A stretch of 64,000 bases of DNA from Chryseosolibacter sp964532595 (GTDB taxonomy: Bacteria; Bacteroidota; Bacteroidia; Cytophagales; Cyclobacteriaceae), in assembly GCA_964532595.1 (NCBI GenBank), contig CAZHIQ010000012.1:1-64000 (forward strand), in the 5' to 3' direction. Shown here one piece after another: positions 33,463 to 42,437 of this stretch. Under the pieces are notes generated by a model. It saw only the letters and a list, made by a program, of their open reading frames with translations, made no database searches and had not been told where the DNA came from. How positions within the stretch are numbered: the first letter of the stretch is position 1; the number at the start of each line of letters is the position of its first letter. The position numbers and the translations under genes are program-made.

Positions 33463-33569
33463 ATCACGTTTTTCAGGCCGCCAAGTTCCATCATTAATCA
33501 GTTAAGATCAAGCCAGCCGATCGGGTCTTCTCAATAATCGGCCTCCCTAATCCTGCCTTCCACGTCCAC

Positions 33570-33583
33570 CCGGTCCAGACCGG
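33570..33583. promoter_or_regulatory. 14-bp palindrome between two divergent methyltransferase genes
   Basis: CCGGTC (33570-33575) and GACCGG (33578-33583) are a perfect inverted repeat with a 2-nt centre. It lies in the divergent promoter region and could be an operator. Chance occurrence cannot be excluded. Confidence 0.3.
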
Positions 33584-33643
33584 CACGGTATTTCCGGATA
33601 TTTTGATAAGATTTGCGGGTGTCATCCCGAAACAGTATCGACC

Positions 33644-34435
33644 TTGCATCCCGTTATCACCAGTCTGCAGAATCCCAAAATCAAGCACCTGATCGCACTC
33701 GAGAAGCCACGCGAGCGGAAGAAAGAGGGACTCTTTGTTGTTGAGGGAAGGAAAGAGATCACACTCGCCCTTCGTGGCGGTTACAATATTCGCACCCTCT
33801 TCTACTGCGAAGACCTGATCAACCCGGACGATTTGCAGGCCTTAGCTCCGGATCCGAAGGTACCTTTGCCTGTGTCGCGTGAAGTCTACGACCGCATCGC
33901 GGTTCGCGAAAACTCAGGCGGTGTCATTGCTGTGGCGCAGCAAAAGGACCATTCGCTCAGCGGCGTTCGCTTGAGCCCCAATCCTTTGGTGCTTGTTCTG
34001 GAGTCGGTCGAAAAACCCGGGAACCTCGGCGCTGTTCTCCGAACAGCCGATGCCGGGGGGATCGATGCAGTCATCATTTGTGACCCGCGGACCGACTTCT
34101 ATAACCCGAACGTAATAAGGTCCAGCGTCGGCTGTGTCTTTACGACCCAAACCGCCTCTGCATCCTCCGCCCAGACCCTCCAATGGCTGCGTGACAACAA
34201 CATCAGGGTGTACAGCACCTACTTGCGTGCATCCCGCCCCTATCATACGGTAGATTACACGTTGCCGACCGCAATCGTCATGGGAACGGAGGCTACGGGC
34301 TTGTCCGACACCTGGGTCACCAGCGATCAGAACCCGATTATCATTCCGATGCGCGGGCAGATCGACTCCATGAACGTATCCACTGCCGCGGCCGTCGTGC
34401 TCTTCGAAGCATTGCGGCAACGAGGATTTGTTTAA
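33644..34435 (+). CDS. TrmH/SpoU family RNA 2'-O-methyltransferase
   Basis: 263 residues. The N-terminus ITSLQNPKIKHLIAL and FVVEGRKEI are typical of the L30e-like RNA-binding domain of TrmH-type enzymes. The SPOUT knot follows, with ESVEKPGNLGAVLRTADAGG, VIRSSVGCVF, IVMGTEATGLSD and IPMRGQIDSMNVSTAAAV, the three motifs of the family. They add a 2'-O-methyl group to ribose in rRNA or tRNA. The start is TTG at 33644: no ATG lies in a suitable place, and the reading begins as expected for the family right there. The histidine kinase gene follows 43 nt later. Confidence 0.92.
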   Translation: MHPVITSLQNPKIKHLIALEKPRERKKEGLFVVEGRKEITLALRGGYNIRTLFYCEDLINPDDLQALAPDPKVPLPVSREVYDRIAVRENSGGVIAVAQQKDHSLSGVRLSPNPLVLVLESVEKPGNLGAVLRTADAGGIDAVIICDPRTDFYNPNVIRSSVGCVFTTQTASASSAQTLQWLRDNNIRVYSTYLRASRPYHTVDYTLPTAIVMGTEATGLSDTWVTSDQNPIIIPMRGQIDSMNVSTAAAVVLFEALRQRGFV

Positions 34436-34478
34436 ATTTGTCTGAGTAACAGCGAAAAAGCCCTCCAAAACCCCATTC

Positions 34479-36422
34479 ATGCAAACATGGTACGCTGCCG
34501 AAAAGAACGAAGCGAACGTCGGTCCTGAAACCGTGCGCGACTTCGACGCCGTGCTTGAAGCCACGGGTATGGGGATTGTTGTCACCGATAACGCCGGAAT
34601 CATTACGCATTTCAACAAAAGCGCCGAGAAACTATTCGGCTATTTGGCAAAGGAACTTATCGGCCGTACCACCCCCCACATACTGCACGATAGCAGTGAA
34701 ATCCTTGACCGGGCACGCGAGGGAGCTCGACCTGCCGGACAAATACCGGAGCCCGTCTTCGCCACTCTCATCGAGCGAAAAATGGGTGACAGCAACACCT
34801 ACAGTGACACCTGGATCTTTGTGCGCAAAGACAAGTCACGTTTCTCGGGTCACATGACGCTGGTAGCCCTGCGAGACAGTAACCAACAGCTAAAAGGATA
34901 CGTCGGTATTATCCGCGATCTGACCGAAACAGAGAATCTGCGCGCCGAACTCGCCAACAGCCAGGCCCAGTTTCACCTCCTCGCAGAAAACATCCCCGGA
35001 GCGGTGTACCTCTGCAATATCGATGAAACCTTCTCACTGGTCTTCCTTAATCAACAAGCCGAAGCCATAACGGGATATACACGCGAAGAATTCTACTCCG
35101 GAAAAGTAAACTTCGCGATGATTATGCATCCCGACGACCAAAAGAAGGTCCCCGAGAACCTCAGGGACAATGTGACGAACACGAAGGGATATGAACGACA
35201 GTACAGACTTCGACACAAATCAGGCGAGTGGCGGTGGGTACGTGACTCGGGCATTGGCATCTATCACAACGGCGCGCTCAAAATGCTCGAAGGATTTGTG
35301 CAGGATATTACAGCCGAAAAGGAAGCCGAAGAAAAACTCATCCGCATTGCGGACGAAAACCTTCGTTTCTTCAACAACCCGGTAACCCTGAATGTAGTCG
35401 CCGATGCAGATGGCTACTTGCTACGCGTAAGCCCTTCTTGCCACCAGCTACTCGGCTGGAGTGACGAAGAGTTGAAGGCCGAACCCGTACAAAGCTTCGT
35501 TCATGAAGATGACCTCGAAAGCTTACGCGAAGCCCTGAGACAGTTCTCTTCCGGGGAGAAGGTCGACACCTTCGAGAGCCGCTTCCGCTGTAAGAACGGA
35601 AGCTATCGGTGGCTACTCTGGGGCTGCGTGCCTGACCCCGAGACAAAAATTGCCTACTGTTCGGCCATCGATATTTCTGCGCGCAAACAATCGGAAGAAA
35701 ATATCCTGAACTCGAAATCGCACCTGGAGACCCTGGCGATGCAACTTCAGGCGCAAAACCGCAAACTCGACGAATTCGCCCACATCGTTTCCCATAACCT
35801 CCGGGCTCCGGCAAACAACATTCAGGCATTGATTAACCTTCTCAGTCCGGAAAGTAGTCTGGAAGACTACAAACTCATCTTTGAAAAGCTCAAGAATGTA
35901 TCGAAAAACCTGAGCGAAACGATGAATGAACTGCTGGACAACCTCCATGCAAAGTCCGACGCCGAAACAACGCTCAGCGAAATCCGCTTCAGCGAAGTAC
36001 TGGCTAAGGTCGTTCAGTCTCTCGAAGGTGATCTGATCATTGTAGAAGCGTCAGTTACATACAATTTTAACGAGGCGCCTACTGTCAGGTTTCCCAAATC
36101 CTACCTTGAAAGTATTTTTCAAAACCTGCTTACCAACGCTATCAAGTATCGGTCGCCCGATCGCACTCCTACCATCCACTTCGTTTCCTCCAGGACCGAC
36201 AGAGTAACAGAGCTGAAAGTCATTGACAATGGCCTCGGCATTGACCTGGATCGATTCGGAGACAAGTTGTTCGGACTTCATCAAACGTTCCACAATCACC
36301 ACGACGCCCGCGGCGTTGGCCTCTTTCTGGTGAAGAATCAAATTGAATCGCTCGGAGGAAGTATTTCGGTAGAGAGCGAAGTAGATAAAGGCTCTACATT
36401 TATCATACGATTTTCTGAATAG
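34479..36422 (+). CDS. Hybrid-sensing histidine kinase with three PAS domains
   Basis: 647 residues, no membrane segments, so cytoplasmic. Three PAS/PAC domains lie at about 20-150, 160-290 and 300-410, followed by a coiled coil and the dimerisation helix with the phospho-acceptor His439 in HIVSHNLRAPANN. The ATP-binding domain has its N box (NLLTNAIKY), G1 (DNGLGIDLD) and G2 (GVGLFLVK) motifs. The kinase senses a soluble or redox signal; the ligand is unknown. No response regulator is adjacent, so its partner may be the distant stand-alone regulator at 57182 or another. The start is an ATG at 34479; the upstream SpoU gene is independent. Confidence 0.93.
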   Translation: MQTWYAAEKNEANVGPETVRDFDAVLEATGMGIVVTDNAGIITHFNKSAEKLFGYLAKELIGRTTPHILHDSSEILDRAREGARPAGQIPEPVFATLIERKMGDSNTYSDTWIFVRKDKSRFSGHMTLVALRDSNQQLKGYVGIIRDLTETENLRAELANSQAQFHLLAENIPGAVYLCNIDETFSLVFLNQQAEAITGYTREEFYSGKVNFAMIMHPDDQKKVPENLRDNVTNTKGYERQYRLRHKSGEWRWVRDSGIGIYHNGALKMLEGFVQDITAEKEAEEKLIRIADENLRFFNNPVTLNVVADADGYLLRVSPSCHQLLGWSDEELKAEPVQSFVHEDDLESLREALRQFSSGEKVDTFESRFRCKNGSYRWLLWGCVPDPETKIAYCSAIDISARKQSEENILNSKSHLETLAMQLQAQNRKLDEFAHIVSHNLRAPANNIQALINLLSPESSLEDYKLIFEKLKNVSKNLSETMNELLDNLHAKSDAETTLSEIRFSEVLAKVVQSLEGDLIIVEASVTYNFNEAPTVRFPKSYLESIFQNLLTNAIKYRSPDRTPTIHFVSSRTDRVTELKVIDNGLGIDLDRFGDKLFGLHQTFHNHHDARGVGLFLVKNQIESLGGSISVESEVDKGSTFIIRFSE

Positions 36423-36535
36423 CCCAAGCCGGCGGAGAAATCAACACCTTTAAAAAAGAGGAACAATTACACGGCCTCAACCTGCGGTATGTGGGCTCAA
36501 CTTTATATTTTGCAGCAAAATCAGCCACACTGCAC

Positions 36536-37612
36536 ATGAAGATCTTTCTCAAATGGACCGTTGTCATTCCTATTATCGCATGGGCGCTATTCTTCTCGGG
36601 ACTCATCTACGATAGTGCGCTCTTTCAGAGCATCGCCAGTATCCTGCTTATTTTCAGTGTAATGTCGGCTGTCCACCACTCTGAAGTCATCGCTGAGCGA
36701 GTGGGAGAACCTTTCGGAACGATAATACTCGCCGTCTCCATCACGGTAATCGAAGTATCGATCATCGTCTCCCTCATGATGTCGGAAGGACAGGAAACAG
36801 CCGCATTGGCGCGTGACACCGTGTACGCAGCCACGATGCTGATCCTCAACGGAATTATTGGACTCTGCCTCTTAATCGGTGGACTGCGGCATTACGAGCA
36901 GCGGTTCTCAGCATCCTCCGTCACCATCGCGTTGGTATCTCTTGTGTCTATTGTCGGATTTACACTTGTCGTTCCTACATTTACTGAGAGTGTGCGCGGA
37001 TCGTACTACTCGTCTCCCCAGTTGATCTTTGCGTCGGTTGCCTGTCTCATTATCTATTCCTCATTTCTGTTCGCCCAAACCCGGCGATACCGCCAGTATT
37101 TTCTTACCGTTGGCGCTGACGAAAATGAAGATATTGCTGAACCCCTCGTTATCACGAACAACGTTTTCATAATAAGTTTGATTTCCCTTCTGGGAAGTCT
37201 GGGCGTTGTTGTTTTGCTCGCCAAAACACTTTCCCCTACCATTGAGAGTATTATCACAGGTTATAACCTTCCCAAAGCGCTCGTCGGGGTGGTCATCGCA
37301 ACCATCATTCTGTTGCCGGAAGCCATTGCCGCCATCATTGCCGCCAGGAAAAACCGCCTTCAGACAAGTATCAACCTGGCCCTTGGATCGGCTCTGGCAA
37401 GTATCGGGCTTACAGTACCTGCGGTCTCAGTGGTATGTATTCTGCTCGACATGCCAGTGATCCTGGGACTCGACATCAAAGCCATCATTCTCCTGGGATT
37501 ATCGGTCTTTACCGTCATGCTATCACTTGCAAGCGGAAAATCAAACATCGTTTACGGAGTTGTACTACTGGTGAACCTTTTCGCCTTTGTCTTTCTCATG
37601 ATCTATCCGTAA
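36536..37612 (+). CDS. Calcium/cation:proton antiporter (CaCA/ChaA-like)
   Basis: 358 residues from ATG at 36536 with about ten to eleven membrane helices. The two alpha repeats of the Ca2+:cation antiporter family are visible: ERVGEPFGTIILAVSIT with the conserved acidic residue, and NLPKALVGVVIATIILLPEAIAAI. Such proteins exchange Ca2+ or Na+ for protons across the inner membrane. ChaA of E. coli and plant CAX are the closest named types. The open frame extends upstream to a GTG at 36491, but the Met at 36536 gives a normal N-terminal helix. It is followed by an unknown secreted protein after 26 nt. Confidence 0.88.
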   Translation: MKIFLKWTVVIPIIAWALFFSGLIYDSALFQSIASILLIFSVMSAVHHSEVIAERVGEPFGTIILAVSITVIEVSIIVSLMMSEGQETAALARDTVYAATMLILNGIIGLCLLIGGLRHYEQRFSASSVTIALVSLVSIVGFTLVVPTFTESVRGSYYSSPQLIFASVACLIIYSSFLFAQTRRYRQYFLTVGADENEDIAEPLVITNNVFIISLISLLGSLGVVVLLAKTLSPTIESIITGYNLPKALVGVVIATIILLPEAIAAIIAARKNRLQTSINLALGSALASIGLTVPAVSVVCILLDMPVILGLDIKAIILLGLSVFTVMLSLASGKSNIVYGVVLLVNLFAFVFLMIYP

Positions 37613-37638
37613 TCTGTGCCTGTAAAGCAAACCTGACT

Positions 37639-38298
37639 ATGAAAACTGCTGTTTCAACCCTCTTCCTGGCAACAGTTCTGATTACTGCATCGGGGCAGTC
37701 CCCCCAACAACGCGATTCTCTTGTACAGGTCATTTGCAATACGATTATAGCTTCCGAAGGAAAACCCGATTCAGCCCGAATAATGGCTGCCTACGAAGCG
37801 CATCTCTTCCCTTTTGTTACGCGTTATTCTGAAGAACGATTTGAAGAAATCAGCATGAGCATTTACTACCGTCTTCAGCGGAACTGTCCTCCTTTCAAAG
37901 AGATTCTCGATCGAACTTCACCTTCCAGCGACTGGGAAAAAGTCGATTCTGGCACGGTATCACAACTCAAACGTCGTCATTGCCGCAAATTCTTCAAACA
38001 GGAAAAATTTTCGTATCTCGAGGCCAACGGCGACACCGTTCATGTCGATATCAGCAACGGGTATTGGACCGATCGTTTTAGGGACGGCACGTTCTCGCGC
38101 CTGAGCGTTACTGAACTCGGTCCCTGCGAATTTGAGATTACCTTCATCGAGAGCGATAACGAAAGCCGCAGGAACTTCAGCGCTCCGGGCGACACCTACC
38201 GGTATACCATTATCGACAACAAAGGCGCATACTATGAGATGGTGGTAACCATTCCGGAAACCAATCAACACGCGCGCTTCAGACTGTATCCGAGATAG
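37639..38298 (+). CDS. Secreted protein of unknown function
   Basis: 219 residues from ATG at 37639. A signal peptide (MKTAVSTLFLATVLITASGQ) is followed by a helical N-terminal half and a beta-rich C-terminal half with several Tyr/Asp-rich strands. The open frame continues upstream into the exchanger gene in another frame, but only the ATG at 37639 gives a signal peptide. I recognise no family. It lies 26 nt after the exchanger on the same strand and may be co-transcribed with it. Two Cys residues in the mature part are not obviously paired. Confidence 0.7.
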   Translation: MKTAVSTLFLATVLITASGQSPQQRDSLVQVICNTIIASEGKPDSARIMAAYEAHLFPFVTRYSEERFEEISMSIYYRLQRNCPPFKEILDRTSPSSDWEKVDSGTVSQLKRRHCRKFFKQEKFSYLEANGDTVHVDISNGYWTDRFRDGTFSRLSVTELGPCEFEITFIESDNESRRNFSAPGDTYRYTIIDNKGAYYEMVVTIPETNQHARFRLYPR

Positions 38299-38353
38299 CA
38301 CAACGGAATTCCTATCCGCTCAGTGGAGTCAAATAAGAGATAGTATAAAGGAA

Positions 38354-38408
38354 AGGCCCAGCCCGCGTTTATCCATAACCGTGAAGAAAATTCTTGCGGG
38401 CCGAGCCT
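38354..38408. terminator. Possible long-stem hairpin between converging genes
   Basis: AGGCCCAGCCCGC (38354-38366) pairs with GCGGGCCGAGCCT (38396-38408) at 11 of 13 positions, with a 29-nt loop. It lies between converging genes and could end transcription, but there is no T-run. Confidence 0.25.
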
Positions 38409-38525
38409 GCATTTGTCTATTCAAGCAGCGTGCCGAATTGTGAACCCGTTGAATTCGTCTTGAAATCAAACCTCGGTCTATCGCAGTGTGTCCGGAAATA
38501 TTTCAGCCCGTTCGGAAATGAACAA

Positions 38526-40067
38526 TCATCCGGCCCAGCCATCGCGATCAAGACTCCGGTATTGAATCGCCTCGGCCAGGTGTTCGGACTCGATTTTTTC
38601 ACTGCCCGCCAGGTCGGCGATAGTACGTGACACTTTCAAGATGCGATCATATGCACGGGCAGAAAGTCCGATACGCTCCATCGCTGTCTTAAGCATCGCA
38701 TTTCCGGCCTCACCAACAGCACATATCTTCTTAACCATATGCGATGGCATCATCGCATTGCAATAGATCGACTTACTTCCGTTGAACCTTTGTGTTTGTA
38801 TTTCCCGTGCCCGTACCACGCGATCGCGAATACTCTCACTGCTCTCTACCCTTCGGTTCGCAGTCATTTCGTCAAACGTAACGGGAACGACTTCAACATG
38901 CAGGTCGATGCGATCGAGCAACGGACCACTCACTTTGCTGAGGTACCGCTGAACAATTGCCGATCCGCAAAGACATTCTTTATCCGGATGATTGTAATAG
39001 CCGCACGGGCACGGATTCATACTCGCCACAAGCATGAAGTTAGCCGGATATTCGATCGACACCTTGGCGCGTGAGATCGTAACCCTGCGTTCTTCCATCG
39101 GCTGGCGCATTACCTCCAGCACCGAGCGTTTGAATTCGGGAAGCTCATCGAGAAACAAGACACCATTATGCGCGAGCGAAATCTCGCCGGGTTGCGGGTT
39201 ACCTCCGCCTCCGACAAGTGCAACATCCGAGACCGTGTGATGCGGACTCCTGAACGGCCGTGTGGTCAATAGTCCTTCATCGCGTGCAAGCTTACCCGCC
39301 ACCGAATGGATCTTAGTCGTCTCCAGCGCTTCATTGAGGGACAGAGGTGGTAAAATAGTGGGAAGCCGCTTCGCGAGCATTGTCTTCCCCGCACCTGGCG
39401 GGCCAATCATGATAACGTTATGTCCCCCTGCCGCGGCTATTTCCAGCGCACGTTTGATATTCTCCTGACCCTGAACATCACGGAAGTCTGTATCGTAGGC
39501 GTTTGAACGTTTGTCGAATAGCTTGCGTGTATTGACATGCAAGGGCTCGATGGGGTGTTCGCCCTGGAGAAAAGCAATAGCTTCCGGCAACGTCTTCACA
39601 GGGTACACAGCGAGGCCGTCGACTACAGCAGCCTCCCGCGCATTTCCTTCGGGAAGGATAAGGCCCCGGAAGTTTTCTCTCCGCGCCTGAATAGCGATGG
39701 GCAATGCCCCTCTTATAGGCCGCAGAACGCCATCAAGGGCGAGCTCCCCCATGATGACGAAATCCTCAAGCGTGTTACCGGTATCAATCTGACCAGAAGC
39801 CTCAAGAATGCACAGGGCGATAGGAAGATCATACGCTGCGCCCTCCTTACGGATATCGGCCGGAGCGAGATTGACGACCGTCTTCTCACGCGGCATGAAA
39901 TAACTCCAATGCTTTAGGGCTGACTCTACGCGATGCTGACTCTCTTTAACTGCGTTGTCCGGCAGACCGCTCATGAAGAACCGGGTGCCTTGACCAACGT
40001 CAACTTCCACCATAATGGATCGCGCGTCCACACCATGGACAACGCTACCGTATGTCTTTGCCAGCAT
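38526..40067 (-). CDS. YifB/ComM family Mg-chelatase-like AAA+ ATPase
   Basis: 513 residues. An N-terminal Lon-like (ChlI-type) domain begins MLAKTYGSVVHGVDA; the AAA+ core has Walker A GPPGAGKTML (about 217-226) and Walker B LFLDELPEF. A cysteine-rich region (NPCPCGYYNHPDKECLCG) lies before the C-terminal lid. In naturally competent bacteria the ComM homologue is a hexameric helicase that extends branch migration in recombination; in other bacteria the role is unproven. The gene is single, with converging neighbours on its downstream side, and its 151-nt upstream gap contains no motif I recognise. Confidence 0.95.
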   Translation of the reverse strand: MLAKTYGSVVHGVDARSIMVEVDVGQGTRFFMSGLPDNAVKESQHRVESALKHWSYFMPREKTVVNLAPADIRKEGAAYDLPIALCILEASGQIDTGNTLEDFVIMGELALDGVLRPIRGALPIAIQARRENFRGLILPEGNAREAAVVDGLAVYPVKTLPEAIAFLQGEHPIEPLHVNTRKLFDKRSNAYDTDFRDVQGQENIKRALEIAAAGGHNVIMIGPPGAGKTMLAKRLPTILPPLSLNEALETTKIHSVAGKLARDEGLLTTRPFRSPHHTVSDVALVGGGGNPQPGEISLAHNGVLFLDELPEFKRSVLEVMRQPMEERRVTISRAKVSIEYPANFMLVASMNPCPCGYYNHPDKECLCGSAIVQRYLSKVSGPLLDRIDLHVEVVPVTFDEMTANRRVESSESIRDRVVRAREIQTQRFNGSKSIYCNAMMPSHMVKKICAVGEAGNAMLKTAMERIGLSARAYDRILKVSRTIADLAGSEKIESEHLAEAIQYRSLDRDGWAG

Positions 40068-40218
40068 AATGTATAGGTTGAGAGGGGAACCTTACAATGT
40101 CAGGAAAACCTGATAGGCTTTACCTAAGCACTAGCTTAAGATAGGGACCGAGGAGGGAACATGCAAGTCGTGGCGCGGCGGTATTCCGTCTGAGTCAGCG
40201 TGTGGAGAAAAGGTTGTG

Positions 40219-40554
40219 TTAGGCCGGATCTTCGGCAGCCGGAGGCGGAGTCGGCTTCGGTGCCGACTTCTTTCCCATTTCCTCCTGCAGGTCGAACATT
40301 TTCGCCTTTAACGTGTTAACCTCGTGCGTAAGAGCGGCTCTTTCACGATCGCGGTTCTTGGCGGTAACCAGAGCCCAGACGAAGTCAATAGTAACAAGAA
40401 CAACTCCGATCAGCGTGATCCATTTGAAGTAAGGAACCCAGCTAACCATTCTCATCATAAAACCCGAGTCATTTCCCAAAATCACGGTAAAGACAAATGC
40501 CCCGATATGGAAAAGCAAAAAGATTGCATAGAAGATAAGCCTGTTCTTTCTCAT
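40219..40554 (-). CDS. Small membrane protein with C-terminal coiled coil
   Basis: 111 residues from ATG at 40554 (MRKNRLIFYAIFLLFHIG). Two hydrophobic helices (about 5-22 and 38-58) are followed by a charged helix (about 62-95) with heptad-like leucines and lysines, then a proline-rich tail ending in AAEDPA. A longer in-frame start at 40593 lacks a natural signal segment. Function is unknown; the form resembles small inner-membrane scaffold proteins. It precedes the YifB gene on the same strand with a 151-nt gap, and the ABC exporter gene lies 59 nt upstream of it. Confidence 0.7.
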   Translation of the reverse strand: MRKNRLIFYAIFLLFHIGAFVFTVILGNDSGFMMRMVSWVPYFKWITLIGVVLVTIDFVWALVTAKNRDRERAALTHEVNTLKAKMFDLQEEMGKKSAPKPTPPPAAEDPA

Positions 40555-40613
40555 GTCAAATTCTATCGGGGTTATTAATGCAAGGTAAACCAAATTTAAA
40601 AACAGTCAAACAG

Positions 40614-42434
40614 CTACGCCTTCTGGATTTTGTTGAGCTTCCGGTAAAGTCCGTCCCGTGCCACCAGCTCCTCATGCCGACCCCGCTCAACGATCCGCCC
40701 GTTCTGGATAACCAGAATCTCGTCCGCGTGCTGGATCGTACTCAGCCGGTGGGCAATCACGATAGAAGTGCGGTTTTGCATCAGATTATTTAGGGCATCC
40801 TGAACGAGCTTCTCCGATTCCGAATCCAGTGCTGACGTAGCTTCGTCCAGTATCAGAATAGGAGGGTTCTTGAGCACGGCCCTCGCGATGCTCAAACGCT
40901 GACGCTGTCCACCCGAAAGCTTGGCCCCACGCTCGCCTATCGTGGTCTGGTAGCCCTCTTCCAGCTGCATAATAAAATCATGCGCATGCGCCACCCGGGC
41001 CGCATGAATGACATCCTCTTCACGGACGTTCTCCAACCCGAAGGCAATGTTGTTAAACACCGTATCGTTGAAGAGGATCGACTCCTGGGTTACCACTCCC
41101 ATCTGTCGGCGAAGCGACTCTATGTCGTAGTCCGTCACAGGAACTCCGTCCAATCTCACTACGCCCGATGTCGGGTCGTAAAAGCGTGGGATCAGATCGG
41201 CGAGGGTCGACTTCCCCCCTCCTGAAGGCCCCACAAGGGCGATCGTTTTCCCCTTTTCGATACGAAGGTTTATATCCCGAAGCACCTCTTCCTTATCATA
41301 GGCGAAATGTACCCTCTCAAATTCGATACTTGTAGTAAATTCCTTCAACTCAATGGCGTCGGGCTTGTTCTGTATAGCGGGCACCATGTCGGTCAGGGCG
41401 AAGATACGACGTGCCGATGTAGTTCCTTTTTGCAGTGACGTTAACCCGTTCGTAAAACTTTTCGCCGGCTGTATCATGTTCGCGTAGATGGTAAGAAACA
41501 GCAGAAAGACCGATGGCTCCAGCTCTTGATTACCACTCAGCACCAGGCTACCGCCGTAGAACAAGATGCCCGCAACCACCAGAACGCCCAGAAACTCCGA
41601 CACCGGCCCCGCCAGCTCATTCTTGCGCGATATAGAAAGATTTACCTTTCGATGGAAAGTAGTCTCATCATCTACGCGTTTTATCATAAAGTTGCGGGCG
41701 TTAAACGCTTTGATCACGCGCATACCGCTGAACGTTTCATCGAGAATGTTAACGATCCTTCCCAACGCTTCCTGGCTAAGCTTCGCCTTCTTCTTCAAGC
41801 GGCGAACAATATTAGAAATGATCGTACCGGTAACAGGCAACACCACCAGCGTGAAGAGGGTCAACTTAGCGCTAATCGTAAACAAGATGACCATGAATAC
41901 AATCAGCGTCACAGGCTCTTTGAAAACCGACTTCAATCCATTTACAATAGCCGCCTCAACTTCTGCTACGTCATTGGTGAATCGTGAAATAAGATCGCCC
42001 TTCCGCTGATCATTAAAGAACCCAATCTGCATGCGCGACACCTTCCTGAAAATATCCATGCGCATATTCTTCACGACGTCGACCTTGAGCTTTGATGCAG
42101 CCATGCGTTCCATGTATCGAAACATGTTCGCAATGAAAACGAATACAACTATCAGCACACATACAAACAGCAGCGCGCGCTCCTGTCCGTACGTGGCGAA
42201 TACGTTCATGAAATGGTACCGGAAATACGACTTGATAAAATCAAGTGATGGAGAGAAGGCAGGATAAGGCACCTCCACCACTTCCGTTTCGCGAAAAAGT
42301 ATGTCGAGCAAAGGCTGAATCAGTCCGAGATACCCCGCCGCAAAGAGAGTCCCCAGCACGGCATAAAGAAAGAACTGCACGAGCCTGAATCTCAGCCGCG
42401 GCGCATAAGAAAGGATTCTGAAAAATGTCTTCAT
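40614..42434 (-). CDS. ABC exporter, MsbA-like lipid or polysaccharide flippase
   Basis: 606 residues, a half transporter with six N-terminal membrane helices and a C-terminal ATPase. Walker A GPSGGGKST (about 388-396), Q loop, signature LSGGQRQR, Walker B ILILDEATSALD and the switch His in IAHRL are all present. The permease part has the RFTNDVAEVEAAIVNGL coupling region of MsbA-type exporters. It would move lipid A, another lipid or a polysaccharide precursor across the inner membrane. The Wzi-family gene ends 3 nt upstream, which links the pair to surface polysaccharide or envelope biogenesis. Confidence 0.92.
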   Translation of the reverse strand: MKTFFRILSYAPRLRFRLVQFFLYAVLGTLFAAGYLGLIQPLLDILFRETEVVEVPYPAFSPSLDFIKSYFRYHFMNVFATYGQERALLFVCVLIVVFVFIANMFRYMERMAASKLKVDVVKNMRMDIFRKVSRMQIGFFNDQRKGDLISRFTNDVAEVEAAIVNGLKSVFKEPVTLIVFMVILFTISAKLTLFTLVVLPVTGTIISNIVRRLKKKAKLSQEALGRIVNILDETFSGMRVIKAFNARNFMIKRVDDETTFHRKVNLSISRKNELAGPVSEFLGVLVVAGILFYGGSLVLSGNQELEPSVFLLFLTIYANMIQPAKSFTNGLTSLQKGTTSARRIFALTDMVPAIQNKPDAIELKEFTTSIEFERVHFAYDKEEVLRDINLRIEKGKTIALVGPSGGGKSTLADLIPRFYDPTSGVVRLDGVPVTDYDIESLRRQMGVVTQESILFNDTVFNNIAFGLENVREEDVIHAARVAHAHDFIMQLEEGYQTTIGERGAKLSGGQRQRLSIARAVLKNPPILILDEATSALDSESEKLVQDALNNLMQNRTSIVIAHRLSTIQHADEILVIQNGRIVERGRHEELVARDGLYRKLNKIQKA

Positions 42435-42437
42435 GGT

